Part shown: positions 9,215 through 18,188 of the stretch, in pieces | Position numbering within the stretch: the stretch's first letter is position 1 | Layout: every line of letters starts with the position of its first letter | DNA from: Opitutia bacterium | GTDB lineage: Bacteria; Verrucomicrobiota; Verrucomicrobiia; Opitutales; Seribacteraceae | DNA length: 64,000 nt | Direction: 5' to 3' | Assembly (NCBI GenBank): GCA_002716045.1 | Contig: PAZC01000034.1 | Span: 1-64,000, forward strand | Notes under the pieces: model-generated | Told to the model about the DNA's origin: nothing | Seen by the model: the letters and a program-made list of their open reading frames with translations, nothing else | Databases searched by the model: none | Program-made: the position numbers and the translations under genes

Positions 9215-10729
9215 TCACGAAGACTCGCCTTCTGGATCGGAAACGATGCCTGAAAGCACCATTCGAAAGCCCAGATTACGGAATCGGTGAAAGAGCGAAT
9301 TAGTCACCCTGCTAGTGGAATCGCAGTCCTTGCGGCGAGCCATGTAGCCACCGCCTCGACTGATCCTGAACTCATCGGGGATCTCTCCGGCGAGCCCTTC
9401 GTTGATGGAAGTATAATAAGAATCATGCACCCACTCGCGCACATTGCCGTACATGTCATGAAAACCCCAGGGGTTGGGCTTCTTTTGGGAAACTTCATGG
9501 GTGCGATGCTTACTGTTTCCGCGGACCCAGCCGTAATCAAAAAGTTCGTCCGGGTCAGTGCCGAAGAAATAAGGAGTTTCCGTTCCCGCCCGGCAGGCAT
9601 ATTCCCACTCGATTTCCAAAGGCAAACGAAACTCGAAACCCTTGGGCAACCTTTCCTCCCTTTGCTCAAGGGCGGTCAAGGCCTTGCAAAACTCAATGCA
9701 ATCCAGCCATGAAACTTGCTCCACAGGTAATTTGTCGGAGTCCCAGAAATAATTCGTGTGACGACCCACAATTCGTAGATAGTCGCCTTGGGTAATAAGA
9801 CGTTCGCCCAACCAATAGCCATGAGTCACGTCCACTGTGTCGGGCTCATCGTTCCAAGGCAAGTTAACAACCAAAGGGCCAGGTTTGACCCATAGCATGG
9901 GGTAATCAATTTCACTGACGGTGAACGGGCTGCCAACGACAGGAACATTGGCAAAGTCATCAGGCTCCCTGATCTCAATTACTGGAGCAGCCGGCTCAAC
10001 CAAAGAGGGAACAGTTTCTTCCTGCAGAGGTGGTTCAGGCTCTTTTACCGGGACAATATCTTCCTTGACCTCCTCCTCCGGTGCAGCGGTCTCCTCCTTG
10101 AGCCCGATCGAGGAAGTCTCTTCGCTAGCAACTTCTTCGGTTGGTAGATCCTCTTCCACTTTGGGTGGCTGCGGCTGCGGCAGCGACTCGATGCCTGGCC
10201 ACAAGTGCCGCGTGTCAATCTTGCGGATCGGCAAGTCAATGCTCGGGCGAACCATATCGATCTTCGTGCTCGAACTGAGGAAACCATTCAGTACGTTACG
10301 CAATTTTCTTTGATACCGCTCTTCTTCCAGTTCGTACTTGCGAAGAGCCTGGTGACCACTCATGCAAAGTTCAAGCCCCTTGGGCAAACCGGTCTTCTCC
10401 AGATGAATGGCTAAAAAGGGTCTTCCCTTGTCGAGGGCGTAGAGGATTTCGTTCTTCACGAACTGGGACACCACCGAACGCGGTGAAATAAGGACAATGA
10501 ACAAGGAACAACCCCCAATGGCCTCGGCTATTTCCTCCAACCATTCACCGGCCGCCGAAATACCTTCGTCATACCAAAGCCTGAATCCTTGGTCATTCCA
10601 TTTGGTGATCTCGGGATAGACGGTTTTCACATCCTGATGCGCATAACTGACGAAGGCATAGGATTCATCGCCGAGGTAGGCCTCGAAGGGGGGGTGAGTG
10701 TAACTCGATTTTTCTTGGTCGCCCGACAT
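9215..10729 (-). CDS. TIR domain fused to FGE-sulfatase-like domain
   Basis: The 504-residue protein opens with a TIR domain (residues about 20-140): YAFVSYAHQD strand A, WYDEGISAAGEW in the BB-loop region, and QFVKNEILYAL carrying Glu94 where NADase TIR proteins have the catalytic glutamate. A proline- and glutamate-rich linker (about 180-255) leads to an FGE-sulfatase/SUMF1 C-type-lectin-like fold (about 265-490), with VSWLDCIEFCKAL, RLPLEIEWEYACRAG, WGFHDMYGNVREWV and LGFRMVLSG. The copper-binding cysteine pair of true formylglycine enzymes is not complete: in GGGYMARRKDCDS only the second Cys is kept. It starts 13 bases after the cyclase gene, so the two are almost certainly co-transcribed. 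I infer an NAD-cleaving effector or scaffold whose FGE-like part senses a ligand. Confidence 0.88.
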   Translation of the reverse strand: MSGDQEKSSYTHPPFEAYLGDESYAFVSYAHQDVKTVYPEITKWNDQGFRLWYDEGISAAGEWLEEIAEAIGGCSLFIVLISPRSVVSQFVKNEILYALDKGRPFLAIHLEKTGLPKGLELCMSGHQALRKYELEEERYQRKLRNVLNGFLSSSTKIDMVRPSIDLPIRKIDTRHLWPGIESLPQPQPPKVEEDLPTEEVASEETSSIGLKEETAAPEEEVKEDIVPVKEPEPPLQEETVPSLVEPAAPVIEIREPDDFANVPVVGSPFTVSEIDYPMLWVKPGPLVVNLPWNDEPDTVDVTHGYWLGERLITQGDYLRIVGRHTNYFWDSDKLPVEQVSWLDCIEFCKALTALEQREERLPKGFEFRLPLEIEWEYACRAGTETPYFFGTDPDELFDYGWVRGNSKHRTHEVSQKKPNPWGFHDMYGNVREWVHDSYYTSINEGLAGEIPDEFRISRGGGYMARRKDCDSTSRVTNSLFHRFRNLGFRMVLSGIVSDPEGESS

Positions 10730-10742
10730 TTGTTACCTTGGC

Positions 10743-12719
10743 TCAGTAGTCGACGTAACCCGGTCGTTGCAACAGGTATATTGGGAAACTGCCAAAAGAC
10801 TTCGCCAATTCGACGTTCCCCACGTACTCGAAAGCAAAATCATGGCCGCGAAAAGCAAGCAGAGAAGCAACCGTTTCTGATACGTAAACACAGCCAGGCA
10901 AAGCAATTGGCTCTATGCGGGCGGCATTGTTTACGTGTCGGCCAAAGAAGTTTGTTTTGCCCAACAAAGGATCCTCAATCGCGTAGGCCGGGCCTGCATG
11001 CAAGGCTATGCGGGCACTGAATTCACTGGGGAGACCTTTTTCCTCCCATTTGGTGCGGACCACGAAATCCCTGAGATCCAACGCCATGTTAAGGCCATCA
11101 CCCAATTGATCGAAAACAGCGAAAATGCTATCGCCCCAAGTGTTAATGAAACGGGGCGGCTTGGACAAGCCTCCCATAATGTCGGCAATTCCTCCCAGGA
11201 AATTTTTTGCGTAGGCGGGATTTTTCTCGTCCGGCAACTTGCTGAATCCCTCGACGTCCGCGAACAGCATGGTCTTCACTTCACGCTTCACCTCGGGGGG
11301 AAGTTGGTCATGCCCCGCCCTTTCCTGAGGCAAGGGAGGCGGATCTTCAGATACAACGACTTCCGGGGAAGGAAGCTTGTCCACCAATGCGCCAACGTCG
11401 ATCTGGATAGGCTCGCCATATCGTTCCTGCCAACGCTTGATGAGGTCCGCGGTACCACCGACCAGTCCCTGGTCACCATTCCAGACAGTTAGCAAATGGG
11501 GATCTTCGGACAAAGAGCGACTGCGCATGGAAGCAAAGCCTGCGAAAACCTCGTTGCAGAGCACAAATAGTTCATCCTCGCCGAGGTATGCGCCATCCGT
11601 GACATAGTGGACGGTGGTCGCCGAATCAGCCAGAACTGCAGCAAAGCGCCGGACCCAATCTTCTCCGGCAAAGCGCACGCTCGATTCGATGAAATCCTTC
11701 TTCTCGAAAGGAAGGAAAACGTGAACGTCACCCCCTCTGGCCAACATGCATTCGATGAATAGTATGTCGGCTCCGCAAGCAGCGGAACTGTAGCCTATGT
11801 TGGCTCCGATTTGATCGAGTTTCGCAATGATCTCTTTTTTCACGAGTTCCTCGGCTGACGCGGGAAAACGCGGCGGCGAACCTGGCCTGTCGATCATGTG
11901 GCCGGAAAACACAACTATCCCCGCGGGAGGAAAAACGGAGGCAAGTTTCTCTCGGGCGTCATAAAGATCAGCAATCTTCATGGCTTGAGAACAGGTACTT
12001 GCAATTTGAGCAGGCTTGGCTCCCTCAAAGGCAACTGCAGCTGCATATGCCTCGATGGCATCATCCAGATGACCATAGATCAGTTGAGCTTCAGCGGCAG
12101 TGGCCAATACCCAGTAGTCGGATTCCTTGGCCCGGATCAAGTCCTGGCAAATCTTTAGCGCCTGCTGAGCGTATTCTCGGGCCTCGTCATATTGACGTAG
12201 CGCCACGAAATAGAGAAAGGCCACGTTTATACATGGGTAGTATTGCTTGTCTCCCCGACGACTCGATCTGAGAGATCCCAAACTAGTCGCTGCCAATCCT
12301 TTGGTGTAATACTTGATGGCTAGGCCGGCATACTTGTTCTTTTTTTTCTCATCGGCTGCATATTCCCACAAGTCCTTGTAGCAACTGGCGAGCAAACTAT
12401 AGGTTTCGACGTCATGATGCGACTCGAGAAGATTTTCCAAAATAATCGAAGCATTCAATGGCGACCCCGAATTCTTCAAGGCCAAGCCAGCCTTTTGAGT
12501 AAGCAGCTTGTTCTTGGGAAAGCCATCCAAACCTCTTTTGGCGATATCGTAGGCCAACAAGGACTCACCTACGTCAATGGCTCTTTCGCACAAGTTCAGG
12601 TAGCTAGAGGGATGAGAGCCTTCGTGATCAAAGGCATCCCATTCGGTGCGCAGATTGGAAGTTTTGTCTTCCGGCAGTTTGCCGACAGCCAAGTCACTCG
12701 ATCCTTTGTCAGCGCTCAC
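10743..12719 (-). CDS. TPR / SLOG-like / class III nucleotide cyclase protein
   Basis: The N-terminal 280 residues are helical TPR-like repeats of the kind annotated as TRAFs-binding. A Rossmann-like module follows (VVFSGHMIDRPG, AACGADILFIECML, VHVFLPFEKKDF) that resembles SLOG nucleotide-binding folds. The last 180 residues are a class III cyclase: LFADVEGFS and TWGDSIFAVF carry the two metal-binding Asp, and VNNAARIE carries the transition-state Asn and Arg. The residues that pick adenine in adenylate cyclases (Lys in KTIGD, Asp before the FG pair) are both Asn here (INTWGD, TNFFGR), so the substrate base cannot be called. I chose GTG at 12719, because the TTG at 12764 lies inside the hairpin after rpsU. 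The TIR-FGE gene follows at once. Confidence 0.85.
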   Translation of the reverse strand: MSADKGSSDLAVGKLPEDKTSNLRTEWDAFDHEGSHPSSYLNLCERAIDVGESLLAYDIAKRGLDGFPKNKLLTQKAGLALKNSGSPLNASIILENLLESHHDVETYSLLASCYKDLWEYAADEKKKNKYAGLAIKYYTKGLAATSLGSLRSSRRGDKQYYPCINVAFLYFVALRQYDEAREYAQQALKICQDLIRAKESDYWVLATAAEAQLIYGHLDDAIEAYAAAVAFEGAKPAQIASTCSQAMKIADLYDAREKLASVFPPAGIVVFSGHMIDRPGSPPRFPASAEELVKKEIIAKLDQIGANIGYSSAACGADILFIECMLARGGDVHVFLPFEKKDFIESSVRFAGEDWVRRFAAVLADSATTVHYVTDGAYLGEDELFVLCNEVFAGFASMRSRSLSEDPHLLTVWNGDQGLVGGTADLIKRWQERYGEPIQIDVGALVDKLPSPEVVVSEDPPPLPQERAGHDQLPPEVKREVKTMLFADVEGFSKLPDEKNPAYAKNFLGGIADIMGGLSKPPRFINTWGDSIFAVFDQLGDGLNMALDLRDFVVRTKWEEKGLPSEFSARIALHAGPAYAIEDPLLGKTNFFGRHVNNAARIEPIALPGCVYVSETVASLLAFRGHDFAFEYVGNVELAKSFGSFPIYLLQRPGYVDY

Positions 12720-12754
12720 TAAGAAAAGGGGCGATAACTGAAACGCGTGGTGGA

Positions 12755-12770
12755 ACCGGCACAAGCCGGT
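12755..12770 (-). terminator. Hairpin downstream of rpsU
   Basis: A perfect inverted repeat with a 6-base stem (ACCGGC/GCCGGT) and a 4-base loop sits 11 bases after the rpsU stop. There is no T-run after it, so it may slow or protect transcripts rather than terminate fully. It overlaps the earliest possible start (TTG 12764) of the cyclase gene. Confidence 0.4.
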
Positions 12771-12780
12771 CTATCGAGAA

Positions 12781-12981
12781 CTATCGATTCTCGTAACGAA
12801 GGCGCACCATGTTGTTAAAAGCGGCTAGCTTCGACTTGCGACGCTTCTCGTCCGAGGGCTTCTCGAAGTAACGCTTTGCGCGGGCATCACGCAAAACACC
12901 CTCACGATCAAGGCGCTTCTTCAAACGGCGGAGAGCGCGGTCCATCGTCTCTCCCTTGCGAATCTTAATTTCAACAGGCAT
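12781..12981 (-). CDS. rpsU: 30S ribosomal protein S21
   Basis: The ATG at 12981 gives 66 residues beginning MPVEIKIRKGETMDRALRRL, the usual S21 start; an in-frame codon at 13005 would add eight atypical residues. The protein is very basic, with REGVLRDARAKRYFEKPS in the middle as in other S21 proteins. S21 binds the 30S platform near the anti-Shine-Dalgarno region and helps initiation. It sits between dnaE and the cyclase gene, 81 bases from dnaE. Confidence 0.96.
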   Translation of the reverse strand: MPVEIKIRKGETMDRALRRLKKRLDREGVLRDARAKRYFEKPSDEKRRKSKLAAFNNMVRLRYENR

Positions 12982-13062
12982 TGGATTAATTGCTAAAAGA
13001 GACAATTACATCATTTTCCGGCTGCCATGGTCAAACCTATTATGAGGGAGGCTCAGGAAGAA

Positions 13063-16000
13063 TCAGGATGCTCGTTTGGCATAACGGGGTGGTTCAGGTT
13101 CAGGCACGGGCTCGAAGACAACGTGAGCCCCAACTACCGCCGGATGGGCGCGTAGTTTGCCATAGGTACTCGGTCCCATTTGCAAGCGAAGCGAATCGGG
13201 CAATTCGGTAACGAGGATTTGATCTGGAGCCATTCTAAGCGCTAGCTTCATGGAGGCGGAACCTGGCTTTGTTTCAATGAGATTACGCAATTCCTGTAAG
13301 AAATCGTCGACGTCCTTTTCGGGATCAAGAACCCAACCCACTTCCTTCAACAAGTTGGTGAGGGCGCGCTCGGCCACCCAAACCTCGGTGACGTTTACGC
13401 GAACTTCGCCGTTTGAGGAATTGGCCACGCCTTGCACAACGACAGTATCGCCGTCTCGAAGATTGGCCCCATATTTCTCAAAGGCCTCGGTGAAAATGTT
13501 TAGGGAAATTCCAAAATCCTTCGCTTCGAGATGGAACCTTGCCCATGGTTTGTTTTCCTTCTTGGTGAAACGTTTAGTCAAACTGGAAACGACACCACAA
13601 AGTCTAAAGGATCTACGTTCGTCCAAGGTTTCCAATTCCTCAGGAGAAAGATTGGAAGCAGCTTCGCCCAGTCCATGAAAGGCATCCACCGGATGCCCCG
13701 AGAGATAAAAGCCGAGCAATTCCTTCTCGTATCGCAGTTTCTCCAAGGGATCGATTCCAGAATCTTCCGAAACAGGTTTCCCTTGGTCTTCGGAAGAAGG
13801 AGAAGATGACGCCTCTGCATCCAGACCGCCCATGGCCTCGAAGAAATTCTCCTGACCAGCATCTCGATCTTTTTGGAGCAGGGCTACTTCGCCCAAGGCA
13901 CGGTCCATATCCTCGAGCAAGGCTTTGCGGCTTTCACCCAAAGAATCAAAAGCACCGGACTTGACCAGACATTCCAAGACGCGTTTGTTGACGGCCTTTT
14001 GGTCAAGGCGCTCAGCGAGATCATTAAAACTGAGATAGGGTCCGGCATTTTCTCGTTCCGAGACAACAAATCCAGCAGCGGCATCGCCCACCCCCTTGAT
14101 TGCTGCAAGCCCAAAGCGGATGGACCCTTGGCTCTCCTCACTTGGAATTGGAGTGAAATCTTCGAACGACTCGTTAACGTCAGGACCGAGAACCTGAATC
14201 AACATATGTGAACATTCCGCGATGAAACGGGATACCTTGTCGGCATTGCCAAGTTCGCTGGAAAGCAAGCCTGACATGAATTCGACAGGATAGTTCGCCT
14301 TCAAGTAAGCGGTTTGGTAGCTTATTATGCCATAAGCGGCGGAGTGGGATTTGTTGAATCCGTACCCAGCAAATTTCTCTAGTACATCAAAAATTTTGTC
14401 GGCCTGCTTCTCTGGAATATTATTTTTCTCCTTCGCTCCGGCGACGAAGAACTTTCTTTGCTGGGCCATTTCCTTGTGCTTCTTCTTGCCCATGGCTCGA
14501 CGCAGAATATCGGCGCCACCGAGGGTATATCCGGCAATTATGCGAGCCGCTTCCATGACTTGCTCCTGATAGACCATCACGCCGTAGGTTTCGCGGCAAA
14601 CGTCCTCAAGCAAGGGATGTGGAAATTTGATTACGGAAGGATCCTCCTTGCCTTTCAGGTAATCGGGAATCCATTCCATGGGACCAGGTCGATAAAGCGC
14701 GATTAGGGCGATGATTTCGTCGACGTTGGTTATGGTCATTTGCCTGCACAGGCGACGCATGCCATCCGATTCCAATTGAAAGACACCTATGGTGCGGGCG
14801 TCGTTGAGCAGCTCGAAGGTGAGGTCGTCCTCAAAAGGAAGTTTGTCCACCCGAAAGTCCTTGTTTCCGGTGGTTCGGCGAACGTTTTTCTCGGCATCTG
14901 AAATTACGGTGAGGGTCTTGAGACCAAGAAAGTCCATCTTGAGCAAGCCAAGTTGCTCGACGGGATCCTTGGGGTACTGGGTGGTGAGGGCGCCCTCCTG
15001 CAAGGTAAGGGGGACCAGTTCCCGCAGAGGGCGGTCAGCAATGATGACACCTGCGGCATGGGTACCTGAATTTCTCACCATGCCTTCGATCACCTTGCCA
15101 AGCTCAACGATCTCTTTCGCTTCGTCACTGCTCTCGTACTCCTTGCGAAAGTCAGGGCTCTTCACCAGAGATTCCTCAAGCGTGATATTGAGATCGTCCG
15201 GAATCATCTTGGCCAATCGATCAGCTTCGGCGTAAGGCAAATCCTTTACGCGGGCAATGTCCCGAATCACCATCTTGGCGCCAAAAGTGCCAAAGGTAAT
15301 GATATTTGCCACGCAGTCTCGACCGTACTTCTCACGAACATACTCGATTACCTCGGGGCGGCGCCTCATGCAAAAATCTATGTCGAAATCCGGGGGAGAA
15401 ACACGCTCGGGATTGAGGAACCTCTCGAAAAGCAAACCAAAGCGAAGTGGGTCCACGTCCGTGATGCCGAGAAGATAAGCGACGAGGCAACCGGCGCCGG
15501 AACCGCGACCAGGGCCAACAGGAATATCGTTGTCGCGCGACCAACGAATGAAATCAGCCACAATGAGGAAGTAATCGTTGAAACCGGTCTTGTCGATGAC
15601 TCCCAACTCGTAGTCCAAGCGCTCACTCAACTCATTCGCCTTGGCCAGCTTATCATCATCTGGAGAGCGCTCCTCCGGCACAAGATAGTTTAAGTCGTAA
15701 TGTCCCTCGAATCCATCGATGCAGAGTCCACGGAGGTAATCGGCGTTGGTGGGGTATTGCGATGACACTTCCGGCGGCAAAGGGAAGACCGGGTAATTGT
15801 TCTCCCCAAAAGGGAGTTTCACGTCACACATCTCTGCGACCGCAAAGACATTGGTGATCGATTCGGGAATCTCCGAAAACAACAACTCCATCTCCTGACG
15901 TGACTTGAGGTAGAACTGTTTGCCCGAATAGCGCATGCGTTTTTCGTCATCGATTTTTGCACCCGTCTGGATGCAAAGCAGGGCATCATGCGGTTGCCAG

Positions 16001-16656
16001 TCCTGGCCATTGACGTAATGAACGTCATTGGAGGCAATGAGCTTGAGATCAAACTCCTCGGCTAATTTCACCAAGTCGGGAATGAGCTTTTCCTGTTCGG
16101 GAATGCCATGGCTATGCAATTCAACGAAATAGTTTTCCTTGCCAAAGATATCGACGAACTGCCCCATCGCCTCCCGGGCACCTTCGAAATCATCCTGCAG
16201 AAGCAACTGAGGCACCCTGCCCTGCATGCAGCCAGTAAAGCCAATTAGTCCTTCCGCATATTCGGCCAATTTCTCCAAGTCAGTGCGTGGCCTGTAATAC
16301 AAGCCATTCACGTGAGCATCGGAAACAAGGAGCGAAAGATTTTGATAACCCGTGAAATTCTTGGCCAACAGTCCAATGTGATACGTGACGTTCTTTTCTC
16401 GACCGGGACGATCCACGTTCTTGTGGTCGGTCACCAAATATGCCTCGCAACCGATGATTGGCTTGACCCCGTGTTTCTCTGCTTGCTGGACGAAGGATGC
16501 AGCTCCAAATAAATTGCCATGATCAGTCAAGGCCATGGCGGACATGCCCATTTCCTCGGCTTTGCCCAGCAACTTGTCCATCCGAGCGCAACCATCGAGC
16601 AGGCTGTAGTCGGAATGAACGTGGAGGTGAACGAAATCTCGATCCTTGTTAGGCAT
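13063..16656 (-). CDS. dnaE: DNA polymerase III subunit alpha
   Basis: This is a full-length 1197-residue DnaE. The N-terminal PHP domain starts [15 protein letters not shown]. The polymerase core contains [19 protein letters not shown] and the catalytic acidic motif [10 protein letters not shown]. It is followed by the thumb and fingers ([21 protein letters not shown]), a helix-hairpin-helix region, and a C-terminal OB domain ([16 protein letters not shown]). It is the replicative polymerase catalytic subunit. The gene lies in the same direction as rpsU and the AI-2E permease, with 117 bases upstream of its start that hold nothing I can assign. Confidence 0.97.
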   Translation of the reverse strand: MPNKDRDFVHLHVHSDYSLLDGCARMDKLLGKAEEMGMSAMALTDHGNLFGAASFVQQAEKHGVKPIIGCEAYLVTDHKNVDRPGREKNVTYHIGLLAKNFTGYQNLSLLVSDAHVNGLYYRPRTDLEKLAEYAEGLIGFTGCMQGRVPQLLLQDDFEGAREAMGQFVDIFGKENYFVELHSHGIPEQEKLIPDLVKLAEEFDLKLIASNDVHYVNGQDWQPHDALLCIQTGAKIDDEKRMRYSGKQFYLKSRQEMELLFSEIPESITNVFAVAEMCDVKLPFGENNYPVFPLPPEVSSQYPTNADYLRGLCIDGFEGHYDLNYLVPEERSPDDDKLAKANELSERLDYELGVIDKTGFNDYFLIVADFIRWSRDNDIPVGPGRGSGAGCLVAYLLGITDVDPLRFGLLFERFLNPERVSPPDFDIDFCMRRRPEVIEYVREKYGRDCVANIITFGTFGAKMVIRDIARVKDLPYAEADRLAKMIPDDLNITLEESLVKSPDFRKEYESSDEAKEIVELGKVIEGMVRNSGTHAAGVIIADRPLRELVPLTLQEGALTTQYPKDPVEQLGLLKMDFLGLKTLTVISDAEKNVRRTTGNKDFRVDKLPFEDDLTFELLNDARTIGVFQLESDGMRRLCRQMTITNVDEIIALIALYRPGPMEWIPDYLKGKEDPSVIKFPHPLLEDVCRETYGVMVYQEQVMEAARIIAGYTLGGADILRRAMGKKKHKEMAQQRKFFVAGAKEKNNIPEKQADKIFDVLEKFAGYGFNKSHSAAYGIISYQTAYLKANYPVEFMSGLLSSELGNADKVSRFIAECSHMLIQVLGPDVNESFEDFTPIPSEESQGSIRFGLAAIKGVGDAAAGFVVSERENAGPYLSFNDLAERLDQKAVNKRVLECLVKSGAFDSLGESRKALLEDMDRALGEVALLQKDRDAGQENFFEAMGGLDAEASSSPSSEDQGKPVSEDSGIDPLEKLRYEKELLGFYLSGHPVDAFHGLGEAASNLSPEELETLDERRSFRLCGVVSSLTKRFTKKENKPWARFHLEAKDFGISLNIFTEAFEKYGANLRDGDTVVVQGVANSSNGEVRVNVTEVWVAERALTNLLKEVGWVLDPEKDVDDFLQELRNLIETKPGSASMKLALRMAPDQILVTELPDSLRLQMGPSTYGKLRAHPAVVGAHVVFEPVPEPEPPRYAKRAS

Positions 16657-16773
16657 CAGAGATACCCTTCTACGAAGTGGCCCAACCTTTCAAGCCGAAG
16701 TTGCGCACATGAGGGCAATCTTGAGCTAATGAGGCAAAACAAAAAAACCTCAGAGAAATCGAAATGTTGCGGT

Positions 16774-18063
16774 TCAGGTCTCGGCAGCAGCTGCTGGCTG
16801 CTCTTCGGCTTGCCCTAAATATTTCCGTCGCAGCAAGCGCCAGGCAACTATGAGAAAGGCAGTTAACGGAATGGCCGCTATCATTCCCAGGAGACCGTTC
16901 AAAGCAGTGCCCCAGAAGAAGATTGCAACAATTACGACCACGGGGTGCATCCCGGTTTGGCGACCCATGATCTTTGGCGTGAGCAAATAGCTCTCTAGCA
17001 ATTGCACGGCAGCGAAGGCCGCCATGCAGAAACCCAAGGTCTCGATGCCTCCGCCCTCTTGAAAATAAGCCAAGGGCACGACCACGGACAATCCCACGAT
17101 GGAACCGAGATAGGGCACGATATTGAGGAAACCAAAGAGAAAGCCCAGAGCCACTCCAAACTGAAGATTGGCAAAGGAAAAACCAATCGCGTACAAGGTT
17201 CCCATGATCATCGCGATAAGAAGTTGGCCGCGAAAGAACGCCACCACGATGGAAACAAATTCTCGCGCCAGGAAAATCAAGTCGGCGCGCAGTGAGGGAC
17301 GCAGGAAACCCAACTGCTCCTCCATGTCATCGAGCAAATCGCGACGAGTGCCGAGAAAGTAAAACATGTAAATGGGAATTATCGCGAGAAAAGTGATTTG
17401 CTTGAAGAGCGAGAAAAGAAACATTTTTGCCTTCTGCAATGCCTCACCCGCTTTCTCGGCCAAAGCCCCACTCTGTTTTTGAAGATTCTCCAGCATGCGA
17501 TTTTGCTCCATCTCCCGTTGGCGCTGCATAAATTCCTCCAACTCGCTCGGACTCAATCCATCGGCTTCATTTCCAGATGTCGCATTTTGTTCGGAAGCAA
17601 ATACTTTGCCCCAGGATTCATTGACCTCAAGCATGGCCGCACCGACAATTCCCTTGGCTTTGTCCGGCAGTCGCTCTTCCAAGGACTTTTGGATTTTTCC
17701 CGGCCAATGAGAAGCGCTTTGGGATAATTCATCTATTTGAGTAACAACGATCGGGGCCACCAGCAACATGCCCGCTGCCGATGCCAGAATCACCAAGGCA
17801 TACAATGCCAGTACGGAAGATGCCCTCCCCAATCGAAGCCGTTCCTCAAAAAAGGCCACCACCGGCCGCAACATGATCGAAAGGATGCCTGCAACTGCCA
17901 AAGGCCAAATCACGCCGCCGAAGAAAGAAAAGGCTTTTGCCAGAGCCCAAGTAACCAAGCCCAACAAAGCAACGAAGAAAACAGCGGCTGCGAAAGATAC
18001 CACGATGCCAAGAAAGCGGCGTTCTCGCGGGGTAAGTAACGTTGAGCTTTCCTTTTCCGTCAT
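16774..18063 (-). CDS. AI-2E family (PerM/UPF0118) transporter
   Basis: The 429-residue protein has a pair of N-terminal membrane segments, a third one, a helical insertion (residues about 110-210), and a C-terminal block of five or so helices. Family-typical features include GVALGFLFGFLNIVPYLGSI and FLLTPKIMGRQTGMHPVVV (here SYLLTPKIMG), which match the conserved P-Y-x-G and P-x-x-x-G-x-x-x-x-x-H-P patterns. Family members export small molecules; AI-2 export is shown for only a few, and others act as sodium/proton antiporters, so the substrate is open. The start at 18063 is divergent from the HtrA gene. Confidence 0.9.
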   Translation of the reverse strand: MTEKESSTLLTPRERRFLGIVVSFAAAVFFVALLGLVTWALAKAFSFFGGVIWPLAVAGILSIMLRPVVAFFEERLRLGRASSVLALYALVILASAAGMLLVAPIVVTQIDELSQSASHWPGKIQKSLEERLPDKAKGIVGAAMLEVNESWGKVFASEQNATSGNEADGLSPSELEEFMQRQREMEQNRMLENLQKQSGALAEKAGEALQKAKMFLFSLFKQITFLAIIPIYMFYFLGTRRDLLDDMEEQLGFLRPSLRADLIFLAREFVSIVVAFFRGQLLIAMIMGTLYAIGFSFANLQFGVALGFLFGFLNIVPYLGSIVGLSVVVPLAYFQEGGGIETLGFCMAAFAAVQLLESYLLTPKIMGRQTGMHPVVVIVAIFFWGTALNGLLGMIAAIPLTAFLIVAWRLLRRKYLGQAEEQPAAAAET

Positions 18064-18176
18064 TGTTTTGTGAAAAATATTATGGGACTAACGATAATCT
18101 CGCTATTATAAGAAAACTGTTGTCTTGCCTTTTGAGTCAACCAACAAGTAAAACCGCCCTTTACAAACCATCCATT

Positions 18177-18183
18177 GGAGGAG
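18177..18183 (+). promoter_or_regulatory. Strong ribosome binding site deciding a TTG start
   Basis: GGAGGAG lies 5 bases before the TTG at 18189. Most genes here lack so good a site, and it supports TTG 18189 over the ATG at 18249 as the HtrA start. Confidence 0.7.
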
Positions 18184-18188
18184 CCTCT

